This document shows positions 60,608-64,000 of a DNA stretch of 64,000 nt, in pieces. The stretch's first letter is position 1, and every line of letters starts with the position of its first letter. A program made the translations under genes and the position numbers. The stretch spans positions 310,001-374,000 of the forward strand of contig JADGAN010000001.1 of the NCBI GenBank assembly GCA_015231955.1. Reading direction: 5' to 3'. Under the pieces are notes generated by a model, which was given only the letters and a program-made list of their open reading frames with translations, searched no databases and had not been told where the DNA came from. This DNA is from Oligoflexia bacterium. Its GTDB lineage: Bacteria; Bdellovibrionota; Bacteriovoracia; Bacteriovoracales; Bacteriovoracaceae.

Positions 60608-62011
60608 CTAGAATTCAAAATAGATAAATTTTTTTTCACCATGGACACTAAAAAAAAGAATGACAAAGAGAAGCAGAGAATAGAGGCACCAACTAAGAAG
60701 AAAAGGTACCCTTCTTAATTGTAGAGCAAACTTCTCTTTTTCTGTAACCGCTTCAAAAATAAAGAGAGTGATTAAAGAGACGATCATAACGATAGCGTCA
60801 TAGGAGTCTTGTTTAAAGAGAAACTGTTCTTTAGAATATGAAGTATTGTTGTAACAGAAAAGATTTTGAAGAACTGCCAAAGAGGTATAAATATTTTCTG
60901 CTCGAAAAAAAATCCAAGTGAGTGTGATCAATAGAAAAGTAATAATGATATTGAATCCACTTAAGAAAGGACTCTTTTTCAACCCAAGCTTTTGTACCAA
61001 GATGCTTCGAGGCCTTGCAGTGATGCCTGCTAAAATAATATAGGATCCATGCAAGCATCCCCAGATTACAAAATTGAAGGTTGTTCCGTGCCAGAGGCCA
61101 CAAACCAAGAATGTTATAAAGATGGCAAAGTGGACAGAAAAAGTTTTCTGTTTGCGAAGAGAAAAGGAGATTGGTTTGTAAAGATAATCCATTAACCACC
61201 GCGAAAGAGAGATATGCCAACGTCGCCAAAAATCTGCCACAGAGACAGCAAAATAGGGAGATCGAAAGTTATCGGTTAACTTGACTCCAAATAAGCGAGC
61301 TACCCCGAGAGCAGCATCGGTGTATCCAGAAAAATCAAAGTAGATTTGAAACGAATAGAGGCATAAGGGAATTAGGGCCAGCGGCCCCATATACTCCACG
61401 TGGTGATCATAGAATTCATCTACAAAAGGGGTGATCCTATCGGCAACCACAAATTTCTTAAAAGCACCTAGAAGAATAAAAAAGAGAGCATATTTCAAAT
61501 TTTCAAAGCAGTTTTTCCAGTTGATTTGTGAGGTGCTTTTGAGTTGCGGGAGAAGGTCATGAGCGCGTTCAATTGGTCCCTGCAGAACTTTAGGAAAAAA
61601 AGCTAGATAAAGAGCGTAGTGACCAAAATGATCTTCTGGTTCCGCAAGTTCAGTCGAGATGTCGATTAAATAGGCGATTGCTTGAAAGGTGAAGAAGGAA
61701 ACTCCAATAATACCCCAATGGAGATTAGGAACAAAGTGAGGTGCGTATTTAAGTATGAGCAGAGGTAGAAGATTAATAGCGATTCCCACTACGATAAAAT
61801 ATTTTTGTGCTGGTTTAGTTTGGTGGCGTTTAATAGCATGGCCCAAAAAATAGGTTGCAACGATAATCAGCATCAGGGTGATCAAGAGAGGTGTCCCCGC
61901 CATTGACCAATAAAAGCCAAAACTAACAGCAAGCAAGAAAAACCAATTCCACTGAGGGAAGGTGTAGAAGCAAACGAATAAAAGAATCAGTGAGATGATA
62001 GAGATGAACAT
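60608..62011 (-). CDS. MBOAT family acyltransferase (DltB/AlgI-like), module 2
   Basis: A protein of 467 aa with about ten spans. MBOAT motifs are FFPKVLQGPIERAHDLLPQL, DFSGYTDAALGVARLFG, FWRRWHISLSRWLMDYLYKP and the catalytic-His loop VCGLWHGTTFNF near residue 317. It is a second, clearly different MBOAT in the same operon. With ACP and ligase genes directly upstream it matches the DltA/B/C/D logic, in which an activated acid on a carrier protein is passed through the membrane. The substrate is unknown. Confidence 0.9.
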   Translation of the reverse strand: MFISIISLILLFVCFYTFPQWNWFFLLAVSFGFYWSMAGTPLLITLMLIIVATYFLGHAIKRHQTKPAQKYFIVVGIAINLLPLLILKYAPHFVPNLHWGIIGVSFFTFQAIAYLIDISTELAEPEDHFGHYALYLAFFPKVLQGPIERAHDLLPQLKSTSQINWKNCFENLKYALFFILLGAFKKFVVADRITPFVDEFYDHHVEYMGPLALIPLCLYSFQIYFDFSGYTDAALGVARLFGVKLTDNFRSPYFAVSVADFWRRWHISLSRWLMDYLYKPISFSLRKQKTFSVHFAIFITFLVCGLWHGTTFNFVIWGCLHGSYIILAGITARPRSILVQKLGLKKSPFLSGFNIIITFLLITLTWIFFRAENIYTSLAVLQNLFCYNNTSYSKEQFLFKQDSYDAIVMIVSLITLFIFEAVTEKEKFALQLRRVPFLLSWCLYSLLLFVILFFSVHGEKKFIYFEF

Positions 62012-62034
62012 TAATTCACTATTTTGTTTGAATA

Positions 62035-62274
62035 TTAATGAGATTGTAACTTGTGTTCAATATCTCGAATGAGGTCGGAGATATTTCTTTGTCGCATTAA
62101 CTCTTTTTGTGAGAATTGTATTTTAAAAGAGTTTTCAACCGTAAGAATCAGATTAATATGAGACATGGAATCCCAGCCATCGATATTGGCCGAGGTCATA
62201 TTTCCTGAGATTACGATAGAATCGTCATTAAAGACTTTACAGAATATTTGGTTCAATTCTGATTGAACATTCAT
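62035..62274 (-). CDS. Acyl carrier protein, module 2
   Basis: A protein of 79 aa. The carrier-protein site is GWDSMSHINLILTVENSFKI, with Ser about 36. GGGGGG lies upstream of the ATG. It is only distantly similar to the ACP at 57572, so the two modules probably have separate carriers. It lies between the AMP-ligase and the MBOAT, which is the expected position for a DltC-like carrier. Confidence 0.87.
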   Translation of the reverse strand: MNVQSELNQIFCKVFNDDSIVISGNMTSANIDGWDSMSHINLILTVENSFKIQFSQKELMRQRNISDLIRDIEHKLQSH

Positions 62275-62307
62275 AAAGAATCCCCCCTAGATTATAAATG
62301 TAACCAA

Positions 62308-63945
62308 TTATGAACCCATTAAGGTTGATGTGTCACCAACATCTTCATTGATATATTGTTTTTTTAATATTCTCCTCATAATTTTGCCACTATTATTTTT
62401 GGGGATATCATCAATAAAGTAAACTTCTTGGGGTGTGGCGGTAGAGGAAACACGATTGGAGACGTGCAAGCGAATTTGTAATTCTACTTCTTTTGAAGGT
62501 TGATATCCTGATTTTAGAGAGACAAATGCCACCACCTTTTCATAGAGAAGTGGATCTGAAACACCAATGACTGCCGATTCTGATACTGCACTATGTTCAA
62601 GAAGAGCGCTCTCAACTTCAAAGGGACTAACCAGATGTCCGGCCGTATTAATAATATCATCGGCCCTTCCTAAAAACCAAAGATATCCATCTTCATCTTG
62701 GTAAGCGCGATCTCCAGAGAAATAGTAACTATGAATAAATTTCTTTTGATAGATATCAGGATAATGGAGGTAGGTTGAAAAGAGAGAGGAAAAAGGAGCT
62801 ACTAAACAGAGATTGCCTTCACTTTTTGGAGGAAGAGGAACTCCATCATCGGAAATGATGACAGGAAAAATTTCATTGCAACTACTCTTTCCCATCGATC
62901 CTGCTTTGATCGGCAACCCTGGACGATTGGCAATCATAATTGCTCCGGTCTCGGTTTGAAACCAGGTGTCGTAGATATCTTTTCCAAGCACCTCTTTTCC
63001 CCAAGAGATTATCTCTGGGTTCAATGGCTCACCCACACTGGAGATGTGACGAAGGTGATGAAGCTCGTAATTTGTAAAAAGTGCTTCATCCTCTTTCATA
63101 AGCATACGTAAAGCCGTAGGGGCCGTATACCAAACATTCACTTGTTCACTCTCTAGAATGTTGAACCATACTTCAGGAGTGTAGGCACCAGCGTATTGAA
63201 TTTGAGTCGTTCCATTGCTCCATGGGCCAATGATTCCATAGCTGACTCCTGTTACCCAGCCTTGATCTGCAGTACACCAGTAGATATCGTTTTCTTGAAC
63301 AGAAAGAACTTCTCTAAACGTTTTTTTTTGCAAAGCAAGTGAGCGATGGTGATGGAGCACTCCTTTTGGTTTCCCCGTGGAGCCAGAGGTATAATGAAGA
63401 ACAGAGGGTGCCTCTGGAGAAGTCGGAGGCACTATAAACATTGTTGAAGCTTGGGCCAGAAGTTTTTTATAACTTAAAATAGTTGCATCTATATGCTCAT
63501 CGATATCAATCAAAAGAATATGCTTTAAATTGGGATAGAGTTCTTTGCTAAAATTAATTTTTTTTAGGAAATTTTTTTTTGTGATAATACAAGTGGCATT
63601 GGAGTCAATGATTCGTTCCGAGATAGCACTCTCTCCAAGAGAGGAGAAGAGGATGCCAGTAATCGCCTTATGCTTTAAGCTTCCAAGGAAGCTAAAAAAA
63701 AGCTCAGGTGTTTTAGGAAGAAGAATTAGCACCGTTTCCCCCTCTACGATGGAAAGGGTTGTTGAAAGAAAGTTGGCAATTTTATTACTTTCTGTATCTA
63801 GATCAAGAAAAGTATAGTCGACAGACGTTTGATCCGGAAAGATGAATTTTAAGGCGACCTTGTCTGCATGGCCATTTAAGAGCTGTTGAGTCGTGCAAGC
63901 GTATCCGATATTAAAAAAGTTGGACGAGGAAGAAGTCGTTGTCAT
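62308..63945 (-). CDS. AMP-forming acyl/amino-acid ligase (DltA- or acyl-CoA-synthetase-like)
   Basis: A protein of 545 aa of the ANL superfamily. P-loop LHYTSGSTGKPKG near residue 184. Other motifs are DTWFQTETGAIM, GDRAYQDEDGYLWFLGRADDIIN and, at the end, the catalytic Lys block PKNNSGKIMRRIL near 523. It activates a carboxylic acid as the acyl-AMP and passes it to CoA or the adjacent ACP. WCTADQGWVTGVSYGI resembles acetyl-CoA-synthetase-type proteins, so a short-chain acid is likely. It is the first complete gene of module 2. Its ATG overlaps the stop of the upstream gene by four bases. Confidence 0.88.
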   Translation of the reverse strand: MTTTSSSSNFFNIGYACTTQQLLNGHADKVALKFIFPDQTSVDYTFLDLDTESNKIANFLSTTLSIVEGETVLILLPKTPELFFSFLGSLKHKAITGILFSSLGESAISERIIDSNATCIITKKNFLKKINFSKELYPNLKHILLIDIDEHIDATILSYKKLLAQASTMFIVPPTSPEAPSVLHYTSGSTGKPKGVLHHHRSLALQKKTFREVLSVQENDIYWCTADQGWVTGVSYGIIGPWSNGTTQIQYAGAYTPEVWFNILESEQVNVWYTAPTALRMLMKEDEALFTNYELHHLRHISSVGEPLNPEIISWGKEVLGKDIYDTWFQTETGAIMIANRPGLPIKAGSMGKSSCNEIFPVIISDDGVPLPPKSEGNLCLVAPFSSLFSTYLHYPDIYQKKFIHSYYFSGDRAYQDEDGYLWFLGRADDIINTAGHLVSPFEVESALLEHSAVSESAVIGVSDPLLYEKVVAFVSLKSGYQPSKEVELQIRLHVSNRVSSTATPQEVYFIDDIPKNNSGKIMRRILKKQYINEDVGDTSTLMGS

Positions 63946-64000
63946 AGGCCATTACCTTTAAAAAAATGGTTTTTAATATAAGGATAAATTTCATCTGCCA
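63942..64000 (-). CDS. C-terminal end of an unidentified upstream gene
   Basis: The minus strand enters the window in an open frame whose last 18 residues read ADEIYPYIKNHFFKGNGL. It ends with TGA at 63942-63944, overlapping the next ATG by four bases. Only the tail is present and its family cannot be told. Coupling to the ligase gene suggests it belongs to the same acyl-transfer operon. Confidence 0.6.
   Translation of the reverse strand, partial: ADEIYPYIKNHFFKGNGL

Noticed and set aside
62437-62444. GGCGGTAG, identical to the ops core of JUMPstart elements
   Set aside because: It lies inside the coding sequence of the ligase on the non-coding orientation, far from any operon start, and lacks the rest of the JUMPstart sequence.
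1-64000. CRISPR arrays, tRNA, rRNA, full-length transposase genes and prophage genes
   Set aside because: No regular spaced repeats, no RNA gene patterns and no translated transposase, integrase or phage motifs were seen on either strand.

Overview
The window is one continuous, gene-dense surface-polysaccharide biosynthesis locus (O-antigen or capsule type) from an AT-rich bacterium. It holds no rRNA, tRNA, CRISPR array or housekeeping block. A Gram-negative host is inferred: there is a Wzx-type flippase, CDP-6-deoxyhexose genes, a Kdo8N-type KdnA/KdnB pair, and two protein families first named from Leptospira surface loci (LIC12162-type and TIGR04326-type). The species cannot be fixed from this sequence. 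Leptospiraceae-like and Bdellovibrio/Bacteriovorax-like AT-rich genomes are both possible.

Layout by strand block. (A) 1-2287, minus: a GT4 glycosyltransferase cut by the left edge and a GT39-like membrane enzyme. (B) 2362-10764, plus: GT2, CDP-glucose 4,6-dehydratase, RmlC-like epimerase, a GT, AsnB1, a methyltransferase, GT4 and an FkbM methyltransferase. (C) 10778-12739, minus: a polytopic membrane protein. (D) 12713-28114, plus: a polytopic membrane protein, a sugar-nucleotide reductase, RfbF, AsnB2, a Gfo/Idh oxidoreductase, GT2 and AsnB3. It then carries an unusual block: GAPDH-like, HAD, B12-type radical SAM, 2-hydroxyacid dehydrogenase, a small IS66-like MITE, a KARI-like protein and a CMP-sugar-synthetase-like protein. 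(E) 28096-32602, minus: a TIGR04326-like protein, a methyltransferase, a paralogue of the block D membrane protein and a NodB-like deacetylase. (F) 32842-39202, plus: E1-alpha and E1-beta of a thiamine-diphosphate dehydrogenase, a left-handed beta-helix acyltransferase, the flippase and a radical SAM protein. (G) 39236-47510, minus: radical SAM, a methyltransferase, NeuB-like, a methyltransferase, a CMP-synthetase/phosphatase fusion, KdnB-like, KdnA-like and radical SAM. (H) 47837-51432, plus: an LIC12162-type transferase and a GT39-like enzyme. (I) 51389-64000, minus: a YfhO-like protein followed by two consecutive acyl-transfer modules. Module 1 is SGNH, MBOAT, SDR, MaoC, ACP and FkbH-like. 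Module 2 is SGNH, MBOAT, ACP and AMP-ligase, an arrangement recalling dltABCD.

Together the genes suggest a glycan containing a CDP-derived 6-deoxyhexose, amidated acidic sugars (three AsnB paralogues), an ulosonic acid probably carrying an amino group (NeuB-like, CMP-synthetase, KdnA/KdnB), methyl groups, and one or two acyl substituents loaded through acyl carrier proteins and moved across the membrane by MBOAT proteins. The best candidate for an undescribed pathway is 21.8-28.1 kb, where enzymes resembling central metabolism (GAPDH, 2-hydroxyacid dehydrogenase, ketol-acid reductoisomerase) sit with a CMP-sugar-synthetase relative and a radical SAM protein. A TPP-dependent E1 pair without E2 or E3 lies nearby. 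All function assignments come from reading translated sequence and recognising motifs. No database search was run.
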